A DNA stretch of 64,000 nucleotides from Pseudomonas sp. B21-015 (GTDB lineage: Bacteria > Pseudomonadota > Gammaproteobacteria > Pseudomonadales > Pseudomonadaceae), in contig NZ_CP087196.1 of the NCBI RefSeq assembly GCF_024749285.1, forward strand, positions 2,852,001-2,916,000, in the 5' to 3' direction. A model generated the notes under the pieces. The model was not told where the DNA came from and did no database searches. It worked only from the letters and a program-made list of their open reading frames with translations. The translations under genes and the position numbers were made by a program. Below are positions 1 through 11,500 of this stretch, in pieces. Numbering within the stretch: position 1 is the first letter of the stretch; each line of letters begins with the position of its first letter.

Positions 1-2
1 AG

Positions 3-3000
3 CACATCACGCTGCGCAACATGGTCTGGTTGCGGCCACTGGCATTTGCAGTTACCGGCGACCCGCGCGAGACCGAGCTGTTCTGTGAGTTGACGCTCAA
101 GGCCGGCGATAACCTGTCCTTCAGGATTTACAGCCTCGACGGCGTGACACAGCAACTGCATGCCCAGGGCGACGCGCTGCTGGCAACCGTTGCCGCTCCC
201 GCGCCACCAGTGCTTGAGCTGGCGCAATGGACGGCTGAGTGCAACCTCGGCGAGCGCAGCCACGACGCGTTGTATTGCGACTTCGAGTCCATGGGTGTGC
301 ATTACGGCAGCAGCTTCCGTGCTGCCGGCCAGATCCACATGGGACGCGACCGGGTGCTAGGCCAATTGTCCGACGCAGCGCTCGATCCGCAGATGGACGG
401 CGTGCTGCTGCCACCGGGAATACTCGACAGCGCGCTGCACATCGCCGCTTTACTGGGTTCCGGGCAGCAAGCTGCTGAACCGGCACTGCCGTTTGCCCTG
501 GAAAGCCTGCGCCTGTACGGCTCGGTCGAACAATCGCTGCGCCTCGGGCCGCTGACAGTGATCGCGACGCGCCACGCGATGCCAGACGGCGCTCCGGTCG
601 AGAAGATCGATCTACACATCTGCAATCACGCCGGTGAATGCCTGCTGCAACTGGAGGGCTTCAGCTCGCGCCGGACCGGCGCTGAACGGCACGCGATTCA
701 GGCACAGGACACGACGCAGCCGAGCGAAGCCCTTGGCCGTTTGATCCGCACCCCGTTCTGGCAGCCCCTCGACAGTCCCGGCGAAGCGCTGCCCGTTGAT
801 GTCCGGCCGCACCTGCTGCTGTTGGGGTTGCCCGACGCGGTGGTGGCCGAGCTGCGTCGGCAGTTCGGCACCCAGGTCAGTGTTTTGTCCGGTGCGGCGG
901 GCGAAACCAGTGCTGCGATTTACCAAGCGGCGGCGCTGGCGCTGCTCAAGTGCTTGCAGCAATGGGACGCCAAGGCTGGCGACTATCTGCAACTGTACGT
1001 CGGCCAGGGCCAGGATGACCTGCGCCTGAGCGCGCTGGATGCGCTGCTGAGCACCGCGATGATTGAAAATTGCGAGTTGAAGGCCCGACTGGTGGCGGTT
1101 GATCCCGACATGGGCGACGCGGCGATGAGTCGTGTGATCGCCGAGCAGAGCCGCTTCCACTGCCAGCAACGGGTGCGGATCTTCGCCAGCGGCAACCTGT
1201 ATGGCAGTCAATGGCGTGAGCTGGCCGCGGAACCGGTGCAAGACCCTGAGCCCGTGCCATTTCGCGATGCCGGTGTCTATGCGATCACTGGCGGTGCCGG
1301 GGGCCTCGGATTGATCTTCGCGGAACAGATCGCCAGCAGTTGCCACAACCCGGTGCTGTACCTGGCGGGCCGCTCGGTGCCGAGTGCGCCTGCACAACAG
1401 AAATTCGAGCAACTGGAGGCGCTCGGCGCCCGCGTGCTTTACCAGCCACTGGACGTCAGCGACGCAACGGCGGTCGGGCAGTGGATTGACGGCATTTACG
1501 CCGAGCAGGGCACCCTGCACGGGGTGATCCATGGCGCGGGGGTGATCCGTGACAGCCTGATCATGCACAAGTCCGCCAGTGATTTTGAACAGGTGCTGGC
1601 GGCGAAAGTGGCCGGTGTCGAGGCGCTGGACCGGGCCATCGGCGAGCGGCCGCTGGACTTTCTGGTGTGCTGTTCGTCCCAGGCGGCGATGGGCAATTTG
1701 GGGCAGGCGGACTATGCCTGCGCCAATGCCTGGATGGATGCCTTCATGCACTACCGGCAAAACCTCACCGCCGATGGCAAGCGCAAGGGGCGCTCGCTGA
1801 GCATCAACTGGCCGCTGTGGCGCAACGGCGGCATGCGCCTGGCGCCGGTAATCGAGCAACAGATGCGCGAACAGTTCGGCATCGTACCAATGCCGCTGGA
1901 AGAGGGCCTCGGTAGCCTGCGGCGGCTGTTGACGAACTCAGTCAGCGCTCAGGCGTGGGTGGTGTATGGCGAATCATCGCGGCTGGCGAGTATGGGTCAA
2001 GCGGCGCCTGCCCAGCAGCAAACCCCAGTAAAACCGGCGCCGCAACAATCAGGCAGGACGACGAGGCTCAGCGACAGCGAACTGCGAAAACACATCGAAA
2101 CGTTTGTCACCCGGATCATCGCCAAGGTGACCCAGATTGACGCAGCGAAAATCCATCCGGCGGAGAAGTTCGAAGTCTATGGCTTTGATTCGATCATGGC
2201 AGTGGGCGTGACCAACGAGCTGGAAAAACACCTCGGTTCTTTGCCCAAGACCCTGCTCTTCGAACACGTCAACATTGCCGGCATGGTTGACCATTTCGCG
2301 GTGAAATATCGCGACCGGTTTGCCGCGATGTTCGGCGATGATGAGCAGCCGCCGCTAAGTGCTTCGGTCGCTCAAGCACCTTCAATTGAACCGGCGTTCA
2401 ATCGTTTCGCAGCCGCCAGCCAACCCGCCACGCCAGTCTCCCCTGCACAGATCGAAGACAGTGATCTGGCGCAGTACGTCGCCGTGATCGGCCTGGGCGG
2501 TTATTACCCGGGTGCGGACAACATGGACCAGCTGTGGCAGAACCTCGCCAACGGCGTCGACTGCATGAGCGAGTTCCCCGCCGAGCGCTGGGACCACAGC
2601 AAGCTCTACTACAAGAACCGTGACGTGCTGGGCAAGACCACCTGCATCAACGGCTCCTTCATCAAGGACGTGGACAAGTTCGACTACAGCTATTTCAAAA
2701 TGCCCAAGGTCTATGCCGATCACATGTCGCCGGAAGTCCGGCTGTTCCTTCAGGCGGCGGTGCATACCTTTGAAGACGCCGGTTATTCGCGTGAAACCCT
2801 GCAAAGCCGTTATGGCGGCAACGTCGGCGTGTTGCTGGGCGCCATGACCAACGACTATCACTACTACGGCTTCGAGCACAATTTGTCCGGCGGTTCGATT
2901 GCGTCGGGTTCGGGCATGGCAACCATCCCGATGACGGTATCCTATTTCTACGGCCTGACCGGGCCGAGCCTGTTTATCGACACCATGTGCTCGTCGTCCT

Positions 3001-5516
3001 CGACCTGCATTCACACTGCGTTCCAGATGCTGCGTCACGACGAGACCATGATGGTGCTGGCCGGCGGCCTGAACCTGATGTACCACCCCTATACAGTGGT
3101 CAATACGTCACAGGGCAACTTCACCTCGATCACCTCCGAGTCGGTCAACAGCTATGGGGTTGGCGCCGACGGCACGGTGATCGGCGAAGGGGTCGGGGCG
3201 GTGCTGCTCAAACGCCTGGACCGGGCAATTGCCGATCGCGATCAGATCTACGGCGTGATCAAGGGCTCGGCGATCACCAATGCCGGCGAACGCAACGGTT
3301 TCAACGTGCCCAACCCGGACCTGCAAACCCTGGCGATCCGTCAGGCGATGGAGCAGGCCAAGGTGCACCCATCGTCGATTTCCTATGTGGAAGGTCATGG
3401 CTCAGGCACGCGGCTGGGGGACCCGATCGAGGTGCTGGGGCTCAATAACGCCTTTAACCGCGACACCGACGACAAGCAGTTCTGTTACCTCGGTTCGATC
3501 AAGTCGAACATCGGCCACCTGCTGGCTGCATCGGGCGTGGCCGGGTTGACCAAGACCCTGTTGCAACTCAAGCATGGGCAGATTGCACCGTCGATCCATT
3601 CGGGCCTGCTCAATCAGGACATCGACTTCGCCGACACACCGTTCGTGGTGCCGCAGCAGTTGACAGAATGGCGTCGCCCGGAACGGCTGATCAATGGAGA
3701 AAAACAACGGTTTCCACGACGGGCCGGGCTGACTTCGATTGCCGCAGGTGGCATGAACGCGCACATGATCGTCGAAGAATATCCGCAGCCAGGGGACAGC
3801 GCCGGGCAGATTGCCGATGACCGCCTGGCGTTTGTGTTCTCGGTGCACAAGCTGTCGGTACTGGTGGAAAACCTGACCCGTTTCAGGGACTGGCTGGCGA
3901 GCAGCGAGGCGTCGTTGGCACAGATCGCCTATACGCTGCAGGTCGGCAAAAACAACCTGCGCAACCGGTTGGTGATTCGCTGCGACAGTCGACCAGCGCT
4001 GCTGGACGCGCTGACGTCCTGTATCGAAGGGCGTTATGACAGCACGACGTTCTACCGCTTTCAGGAAAACGATGCGGCGCAGCTACCAGAGGTGGATGGC
4101 CCGTTGACGCCGCTGTTGAGCCAGTGGCTGAACGGCGATAACCAGGTCGATTGGGCCAGCCTGTATGGTCAGCAGCCACAGCGCATCAGCCTGCCGGTTT
4201 ACGGTTTTGAAAAAAACCGCTGCTGGTACACCGAGCCAGGCTACGAGTCGGCGATCATCAATCCCTTGATGTTCACCAAAAAACTGCACCCGCTGGTGAC
4301 CGAGAACTGTTCGACGCCGCAACCGGGCGCGCTGTTTCGCAGCGACTTCGTCCAGGCGCAATTGCTCGATTACGTTTACAAGGCCGCAGACGGGCAACGC
4401 ATCAGTGCCTTCAACTTTGCCGACGTCGCGTTGGCGATACCGGCGCTGGTGTCGCGGTTTGACGGTTGCACGCTGTCGGTGTCCTGCGCGTTCGAGCACT
4501 TTATTGCCGACTGGGCGACGGTTACCGGGCTTGCGTACCGCTTGCTGGAAATTGACGAAGGGCAGTTGGAGCTGGAGTTCGATGTGCGACGCCAGGGCGA
4601 ACAGTCGGTCAACCTGGGGTTTGCCCTGATCAACCCGTTGACCGGCAACGAACCGGCATTGGCGCAGTCGTTGCTGGACGCCGCCAGTGAGCTGTTGAAC
4701 CGCCAGCCAGGGCACCGTGGTGGCGATGGCGCGTCGGGCACCGCCGATGTCAACCGGCGACTGGCCCAGGCTGGCTACGATTTTTCGCCCTACCTCGACA
4801 ATGAGGGCGAGCTGGTGATCAGCCGCAATGGCTTGCTGCTGGAAGGCCGGCCACCGGTCAATCGGCACAATCACCATGCCGGCAACGTTCAGTTGTCGCC
4901 TTATCTGGCGACCACCCTCGACAAGGCGTTTTACCTGTTGCTCGAAGAGCTGGGGCTGCCGCAAGGCCGGGTCATTGTGCGCAATATCGAGCAGCTGTGT
5001 TGCTACGAACAGCCCGTCGGCAACTTCTCGGTGATCCTGACGCAGATCGGGCTCAACGCTGATGTGCTGTCGTTCAGCGTGCTGGTGCTGGATGAGCAGG
5101 CCCGGATTTACCTCAAGGCTGATCGGGTCAGCCTGCATCTTGGCGAGCAGGAACTGGCGAACATCCGCCGCGATCACCATTGGCTGGCTGGGAGTATTGC
5201 AGCGGTCGTACGGCCATCGTTTGAGCCAACGACTCAGCCTGTTGGTGCCATTGCGCAAACGCAGGGTGGCGATGGTGAAGCCACTCTCGGCGAGCGAATT
5301 CTCGCGTTTATCCAGCAAGAGTTGCAGCACAAGCTGGGGTTTGCGCCGCAGGAAACTGGCGAATCGGCGCAGGTCCATGACCTGGGGCTGGACTCGATCA
5401 TGGTGGTGCAACTGACGGACAGCGTGAACAAGCGCTTTGGCACCAGACTGATGCCCGACCTGTTTTATGAAAAGCAGCAACTGGGCGAGTTGGCGGCAAA
5501 GCTGCAAGCCGTTTAG
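3..5516 (+). CDS. rzxE: Rhizoxin-type trans-AT PKS, 5'-truncated by the window: DH-KR-ACP-KS-B-ACP
   Basis: This is the C-terminal part of a modular polyketide synthase; the frame is open to base 3 and enters inside a dehydratase domain. Counting from the Met codon at 21: DH remainder to about residue 230 (LPPGILDSALH), KR from about 415 (TGGAGGLG; Ser/Tyr/Asn set in SSQAAMGNLGQADYACAN), ACP around 722 (GFDSIM), KS about 820-1260 with Cys990 and both catalytic histidines (EGHGSGT, SNIGH), a DH-like but divergent region about 1410-1705, and a final ACP (GLDSIM). There is no AT domain, so loading is in trans. KS followed by a cryptic double-hotdog-like domain and ACP is the order of the RhiE branching module, which adds a C2 unit at the beta-carbon and forms the delta-lactone of rhizoxin. 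rzxF follows after 80 bp. The symbol is inferred from architecture and neighbours. Confidence 0.85.
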   Translation, partial: HITLRNMVWLRPLAFAVTGDPRETELFCELTLKAGDNLSFRIYSLDGVTQQLHAQGDALLATVAAPAPPVLELAQWTAECNLGERSHDALYCDFESMGVHYGSSFRAAGQIHMGRDRVLGQLSDAALDPQMDGVLLPPGILDSALHIAALLGSGQQAAEPALPFALESLRLYGSVEQSLRLGPLTVIATRHAMPDGAPVEKIDLHICNHAGECLLQLEGFSSRRTGAERHAIQAQDTTQPSEALGRLIRTPFWQPLDSPGEALPVDVRPHLLLLGLPDAVVAELRRQFGTQVSVLSGAAGETSAAIYQAAALALLKCLQQWDAKAGDYLQLYVGQGQDDLRLSALDALLSTAMIENCELKARLVAVDPDMGDAAMSRVIAEQSRFHCQQRVRIFASGNLYGSQWRELAAEPVQDPEPVPFRDAGVYAITGGAGGLGLIFAEQIASSCHNPVLYLAGRSVPSAPAQQKFEQLEALGARVLYQPLDVSDATAVGQWIDGIYAEQGTLHGVIHGAGVIRDSLIMHKSASDFEQVLAAKVAGVEALDRAIGERPLDFLVCCSSQAAMGNLGQADYACANAWMDAFMHYRQNLTADGKRKGRSLSINWPLWRNGGMRLAPVIEQQMREQFGIVPMPLEEGLGSLRRLLTNSVSAQAWVVYGESSRLASMGQAAPAQQQTPVKPAPQQSGRTTRLSDSELRKHIETFVTRIIAKVTQIDAAKIHPAEKFEVYGFDSIMAVGVTNELEKHLGSLPKTLLFEHVNIAGMVDHFAVKYRDRFAAMFGDDEQPPLSASVAQAPSIEPAFNRFAAASQPATPVSPAQIEDSDLAQYVAVIGLGGYYPGADNMDQLWQNLANGVDCMSEFPAERWDHSKLYYKNRDVLGKTTCINGSFIKDVDKFDYSYFKMPKVYADHMSPEVRLFLQAAVHTFEDAGYSRETLQSRYGGNVGVLLGAMTNDYHYYGFEHNLSGGSIASGSGMATIPMTVSYFYGLTGPSLFIDTMCSSSSTCIHTAFQMLRHDETMMVLAGGLNLMYHPYTVVNTSQGNFTSITSESVNSYGVGADGTVIGEGVGAVLLKRLDRAIADRDQIYGVIKGSAITNAGERNGFNVPNPDLQTLAIRQAMEQAKVHPSSISYVEGHGSGTRLGDPIEVLGLNNAFNRDTDDKQFCYLGSIKSNIGHLLAASGVAGLTKTLLQLKHGQIAPSIHSGLLNQDIDFADTPFVVPQQLTEWRRPERLINGEKQRFPRRAGLTSIAAGGMNAHMIVEEYPQPGDSAGQIADDRLAFVFSVHKLSVLVENLTRFRDWLASSEASLAQIAYTLQVGKNNLRNRLVIRCDSRPALLDALTSCIEGRYDSTTFYRFQENDAAQLPEVDGPLTPLLSQWLNGDNQVDWASLYGQQPQRISLPVYGFEKNRCWYTEPGYESAIINPLMFTKKLHPLVTENCSTPQPGALFRSDFVQAQLLDYVYKAADGQRISAFNFADVALAIPALVSRFDGCTLSVSCAFEHFIADWATVTGLAYRLLEIDEGQLELEFDVRRQGEQSVNLGFALINPLTGNEPALAQSLLDAASELLNRQPGHRGGDGASGTADVNRRLAQAGYDFSPYLDNEGELVISRNGLLLEGRPPVNRHNHHAGNVQLSPYLATTLDKAFYLLLEELGLPQGRVIVRNIEQLCCYEQPVGNFSVILTQIGLNADVLSFSVLVLDEQARIYLKADRVSLHLGEQELANIRRDHHWLAGSIAAVVRPSFEPTTQPVGAIAQTQGGDGEATLGERILAFIQQELQHKLGFAPQETGESAQVHDLGLDSIMVVQLTDSVNKRFGTRLMPDLFYEKQQLGELAAKLQAV

Positions 5517-5596
5517 AAACCATTCAATTGATCTGAAGAATTGACCCGGCAGGCCATGCCGCCGGGTAAACCAGGACGGTAAGGGCATTCAGAACA

Positions 5597-8500
5597 ATGA
5601 ACGACTCAACATCGAACAATGCACATGACATCCGCCTGCCTAATCAGCGGCCCGCTCAACTACACTCGACCACGCCGGCGCAACGGACCCGGCGGCAGAT
5701 CGGCGAAGGGCCACAAGGCACCGCTCCATCGCGAGCGCCGACTGCCAGGGTGGCGATTGTCGGGTTCGCCGGGCGTTTTCCCGGCGCCGACAATGCCGAG
5801 CAATTCTGGCAACTGTTGATGGAGGAGCGCTCGCAGATCAGCGAACTGCCATATTGGCATTTGCCGGGCATTGCCGAACGCGCTTACCTGCGCCAGACAT
5901 TCACCTGTCCGGGCGGTTTCATCAACGACCCGACCGCATTCGACGCCGACTTCTTCAACATCTCTGCACGCGAAGCCGAGGCCATGGATCCGCAGCATCG
6001 TCTGGTGCTGGAGCAGACCTGGGCCGCTTTCGAAGATGCCGCTATCTGCCCGCAGAACCTGCGCGGCAGCAATACCGGGGTATTTATCGGCATCTCTTCC
6101 GCCGACTACAACGGCCTGCTGGCCCGTTCCGAGGCCGGCGCGCACGACGCCACGGGCAATGCGCACTCGATCATCGCCAACCGCATCTCCTACCTGTTCG
6201 ATTTCCATGGCCCCAGCGCGCCCATCGATACCGCCTGCTCCAGTTCACTGGTGGCGGTACACAGGGCCGCGCAGTCGATCCTCAACGGCGACTGCACGGT
6301 GGCTGTCGCCGGCGGGGTCAATCTGTGCTTTGAACCGATGGTGTTTATCGGTGCGGTCAAGGCCGGCATGCTCAGCCCCACCGGGCGCTGCAAGGCCTTT
6401 GCCGCCGATGCCGACGGCTATGTGCGCGGTGAAGGCGTCGGGGTGTTGGTCCTCAAGGACTATCAGCAGGCATTGGCCGATGGCGACAATATTGTCGCGA
6501 CAATTATCGGTTCCGCGGAAAACCACGGCGGCCACGCCAACTCCTTGACCGCACCCAATCCCAGAGCCCAGGCCGACCTGATCAAACAGGCCTGCCAAGG
6601 CATCGACATCAACAGCATCGGTTACATCGAAGTCCACGGCACCGGCACGCGCTTGGGCGATCCCATCGAGATCAGCGGACTCAAGCAGGCCTTTGCCGAA
6701 CTGGGCGCCAGCGCCGAGCAGCGCTGTTACCTAGGTTCGGTGAAAACCAATATCGGCCACCTCGAATCCGCTGCCGGCGTCGCCGGGCTGATCAAGACCT
6801 TGCTGGCCCTCAAGCAGGGGTACCTGCCCAAGAGCCTGCATAGCGAACAGCTCAATCCGTATATCGATCTGGCCGGCAGTCCGTTCGAGGTTTTGCAGGC
6901 TGGCCGGGAGTGGCCGCAGCCGTCCGACCGCCAGGGCAACAAGGCGCCGCGCCGGGCGGGAGTCAGTTCGTTCGGTTTTGGCGGGGCCAATGCCCATGTT
7001 GTGCTGGAGGCGGTTGAGCCTTTGACCACCGTGACGGAACAGGGGCACGCCGCGACGATATTTCCACTCTCGGCTAAAACCCCCGAAGCGCTGCAGTCGC
7101 GGGTTGAACAGTTGATCGATTTTCTGCAATGCCAGCCTCAACTGCCGTTGGTGGATGTCGCCGTCAGCCTGCAACTGGGCCGTGAGGCGATGGAATACCG
7201 GCGGGTGATTGCGGCGGACAACCGCGACAGTCTTTTGAGCCAACTGCGTGCCAGCGAAACCGGCGAGGGCGGCAAACCTGCCAGCAAGATTGCGCCGGAC
7301 GAGGTGATTCGGGCGTTGCAACAACAGGATATCGACAGCGTGCTGGCACTGTGGCGCCAGGGCGCAACCGTGGACTGGCGTCAGCTTTGCCAACATGCTC
7401 AGCCGCGCCGAATCCCGCTGCCGACCTACCCGTTCAGCCGCGAGCGGTACTGGATCAGCGAATCACCTGCGGTCGAACGCATGGGCGAGGCGTGGCTGCA
7501 CCCACTGGTGCAGCGCAATACGTCGGACCTGGCAGGCCAGCGTTTCACTAGCCGGTTCGACGGCAACGAATGGTTTTTTGCCGAACACAGGGTCAACGGT
7601 CTGAAGGTCCTGCCCGGCGTGGCTTATCTGGAAATGGCCAGGGCTGCGCTTAAGCTGTCACTGACTGATGACGGCGCGGTGGTCCGCCTGAAGAACATTG
7701 CCTGGCGTCAACCGATGCGCCATGACGGCGGCGAGCTGGCCATCGATATCGATCTGGCCGAGCAGGACAACGGCGAGATCCGTTTCGAGATTCGTGGCGC
7801 GACGGCCGATGGCCCGAGCTATTGCGCCGGTGTGGCGACAGTTGGCAGCGCCGAGAGCCTGGCGTCGCTGGACCTTCCAGCCATCGCCGTGGCCACTGCC
7901 GGGCAGCGACTGGCACCAGAGCAGTGCTACGAGATTTTCGGCGAGATGGGGCTGGCGTATGGCGTGCGCTTTCGCCGGATCAGCGCGTTGCAGGCGGGCA
8001 ACGGTCAGGTGCTGGCCAAACTGGTGTTGGCGGGTGAAAACGCTGGGCGCGGTGAATCACTGCTCCTGTCGCCCGGTCTGCTTGATGCTGCGTTGCAGGC
8101 CGCACTCGGACTGGCGTTACTGGAGCCGACCCAGCCGGGCCAGCAGCGTCAGCCTCTGGTGCCGTTTGCGCTGGACACGATGATTTTTGGCGACCTGCGC
8201 CTGCTCAATCAGCCCTGCCATGCATGGGTGCGCTATAGCGCCAGTCACCAGCCGGAACGGATCAATAAACTGGACGTGGACATCTGCGATGAGCAGGGCC
8301 GCGTGGCACTGCGCCTGCAAGGTTTTTCGTCGAGAAGACTTGAACCGGCAGCCATGCCCATGCTGACCATGATGCCGGTCTGGCATGACAAAGCGCTCGT
8401 CAACAATGCTCCGCGAAGCTACGCCCGGCAGGTGATTGTGTTGGCCGCAGATCAACCTGTTGCCGTAGACGAACTGGTGGATCGCTGCCAGGCGCTGGCG

Positions 8501-11500
8501 GGAGGCAGTTGTCAGATCCACATCGAGCGGTTGCCAATGGCTTCGAATGATCCCGCAATCGCTCTGCCATTGCTGGCCGGGTTCCTGATCGACCTCGTGC
8601 AAACGTGCCCGGCGGACACTCTGGTGCAACTGGTCCTTTGCGACCTTGATGAAACCGACGCGGTTTTCGCCTCGCTGCTGGCGCTGCTGAAGACAGCAAA
8701 AAACGAAGGGCTGATCGCCGCCGTGCAGTCTATCGAGGCTCGCGGGAGCCTCTTGCCGCAGTGGCTGATCGACAATGGCCATCAGAACGATGAACGGGTG
8801 CGTTACCAGGGCGGTCGACGTCAAGTGGCGTCCTGGCAGGAAGCTTCGCTGCCGGATGCTGACGCCGCGCCGTGGCGCGATGGCGGCGTTTACCTGCTGA
8901 CCGGTGGTGCAGGCGGTTTGGGTTTGTTGCTGGCTGAAAGCATTGCCCGGCAGGCGCGGGGCGTCAGGTTGATCCTGGCCAGCCGCTCGGCCAGTCAACC
9001 TTCTCCCGTAGTCAGCGGGCGAATCGAGGCGATCAAGGCACTGGGTGCCGAGGTGCGGCTTGAGGCGCTGGACGTCGCCGACCAGAGCGCTGTAGAGGCA
9101 CTGCTTGCACGGTGCGAGCAAGCGTTCGGCGTGATCAACGGTATCTTCCACTGCGCCGGTATCACCCGAGACAGCCTGCTCAAGAACAAAAGCGAGGCCG
9201 ATCTGGCGGCGGTGCTGGCGCCCAAGGTGGCGGGCGTGCTGAACCTGGACCGGGCCAGCGCGCATCTGCCGCTGGACTGCTTTGTGTTGTTCTCCTCGGT
9301 GAGCGCGGTGATCGGTAATCCGGGGCAGGGCGACTATGCGCTGGCCAACGCGTTCATGGACGAGTGGGCCGGCTGGCGTAACCGCCAGACCCGGGCCGGC
9401 CAACGTCAGGGCCGTACGCTGGCGATCAACTGGCCACTGTGGCGCAACGGCGGGATGCAGATCGATGCCCGGCGAGAACAACAGATGATCGAGCAGACCG
9501 GGATTCACCCTTTGAGTGACAGCGCCGGCCTGGCGTTGCTGCGCCGGGTCTTGGCCGATACCCGCGGGGCCGAACGCTGGATGGTTCTGCAAGGCGATAT
9601 CACCAGGATCAAGACGTTTATCGCTGGTCAGTGGCATGAGCCGGTGGCGGTCATGTTCGATGAGCCGCCAGCGCCGCCAATGATGCAAGCGCCGGTCGAG
9701 GCGGCACCCTTGGCGCAAACCGTGGAGGGCGACCTGAACGCGCTGGCGATCCGGCATTTCAAGCAACTGCTGTCGAAAACGCTCAAGCGACCGTTGGACA
9801 AGATCGACAGTGACGGCTCGTTCGAGCGCTACGGTGTCGACTCGATCATGCTCACCGAGCTGACCAGCCAACTGGAGCGCACGTTTGGCTCGCTGCCCAA
9901 CACGCTGTTGTACGAATACCAGACGGTGCGCGAGCTGAGCGAGTATTTCATCCAGCAGCACCTCGAAACGATGCGCCAGTTGCTGGTGCCCGAGCCAGCC
10001 AAGCGCAGTACGTCCAGTGAAAAAGCCGCGTCGATACCCGAGGCGCAAGAACCCCGGCGCCAGCACAGCCGCCAACAGCGCGCGACGCCGCCAGGGACCA
10101 GCAACAGCCGCGATCTGGCGATCATCGGTCTCAGTGGTCGCTACCCCGGTGCCGAAGACCTGGAGACGTTTTGGCGCAAGCTCGCTGGCGGCGAAGACCT
10201 GATCAGCGAAGTGCCGACCTCGCGCTGGGATCATCAGGCGTACTTTGACGAAGCGCGCGACCGATTCGACAAGACGTACTGCAAGTGGGGCGGTTTTCTG
10301 GATGGGGTCGAGGACTTTGATCCGCTGTTTTTCAACCTCTCACCCCGAGAGGCACAAATCATCAATCCCAACGATCGGCTGTTCCTGGAAACGTGCTGGA
10401 ACCTGCTGGAAAGCGCAGGGATCACCCGGCAACACGTCAAGCAACGCTATCAACAACAGGTGGGTGTGTTTGTCGGCGTGATGTACCAGCAATACCAGGC
10501 GTTTGAGTCGGATCTGGTCCGGGAGTCGCTGGTTTCGGTGACGTCCTACAGCGCCATTGCCAACCGGGTGTCCTATTTCTTCGATTTTCAGGGGCCGAGC
10601 CTGGCAATCGACACCATGTGCTCGTCGTCGATCTCGGCGATCCATGCCGCGGGCGAGGCGCTGCGCAATGGCGACTGTCGACTGGCGATTGCCGGCGGTG
10701 TCAACCTGACCCTGCATCCGAAGAAGTACATCGGCCTGAGCGTAGGCCAGGTGCTTGGCAGTCATGTCGGCAGCCGCAGCTTTGCCGATGGCGATGGTTA
10801 TCTGCCGGCAGAGGGCGTCGGCGCAGTGTTGCTCAAGACGCTGGCCGACGCCGAACGAGATGGCGACCACATTCTGGCGGTGATCAAGTCGACCGCCACC
10901 AACCACGGCGGCCACACTCATGGTTTCTCGGTGCCGAGCGCCAAGGTGCAGGCCGCGCTGATCGACAGCAACTTCAAACGCGCAGGGATTGACCTGCGAA
11001 CTGTCAGCTACGTCGAGTCGGCGGCCAATGGTTCAGCGATGGGCGATGCCATTGAACTGAGCGCGCTGAGCCGCATTTTCGGCGAAGCGGGAGTTGCCAG
11101 TCAGTCCTGCGCCATTGGCTCGGTCAAATCCAACATCGGTCATGCCGAAGCGGCTTCGGGCATGTCTGCGCTCAGCAAACTGGTGCTGCAACTGCAACAC
11201 CGGCAGCTGGCGCCGTCGCTGGTGCTCGGTCCGCTGAATCCCAAGCTGGACTTCGAGCACTCACCATTCGTGCTGCAACGCACGTTAGCCGACTGGCCTC
11301 AGCCGGTGGTCGAGATCAATGGCGTGCGCCAATCCGTTCCGCGTCGGGCATCGCTCAGCGCGTTCGGTGCCGGCGGTTCCAATGCCCATCTGATTATCGA
11401 GGAATACCCCGAGGCGCCGGTGACCGATGTGGCACAGGAAGAGGACGGCGTTTTGCATATCGTGCCGCTGTCAGCGAACAGCAGCGGTTCTTTGCAGCAG

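Noticed and set aside
612..1859. Long minus-strand frame inside rzxE (415 codons)
   Set aside because: Third-position GC bias in a high-GC PKS gene opens antisense frames; there is no ribosome site and the plus-strand PKS domains are unambiguous.
4240..5150. Calling the region after the last KS of rzxE a normal dehydratase
   Set aside because: The HxxxGxxxxP catalytic motif is absent, and KS-X-ACP order fits the branching B domain better.
4083..5588. 501-codon minus-strand frame over the 3' end of rzxE
   Set aside because: Antisense to the branching domain and final ACP; repetitive Gln/Arg-rich translation without any domain.
8117..10234. 705-codon minus-strand frame inside rzxF
   Set aside because: Shadow of the KR-ACP-KS region; His/Arg/Gln-rich with no motif.
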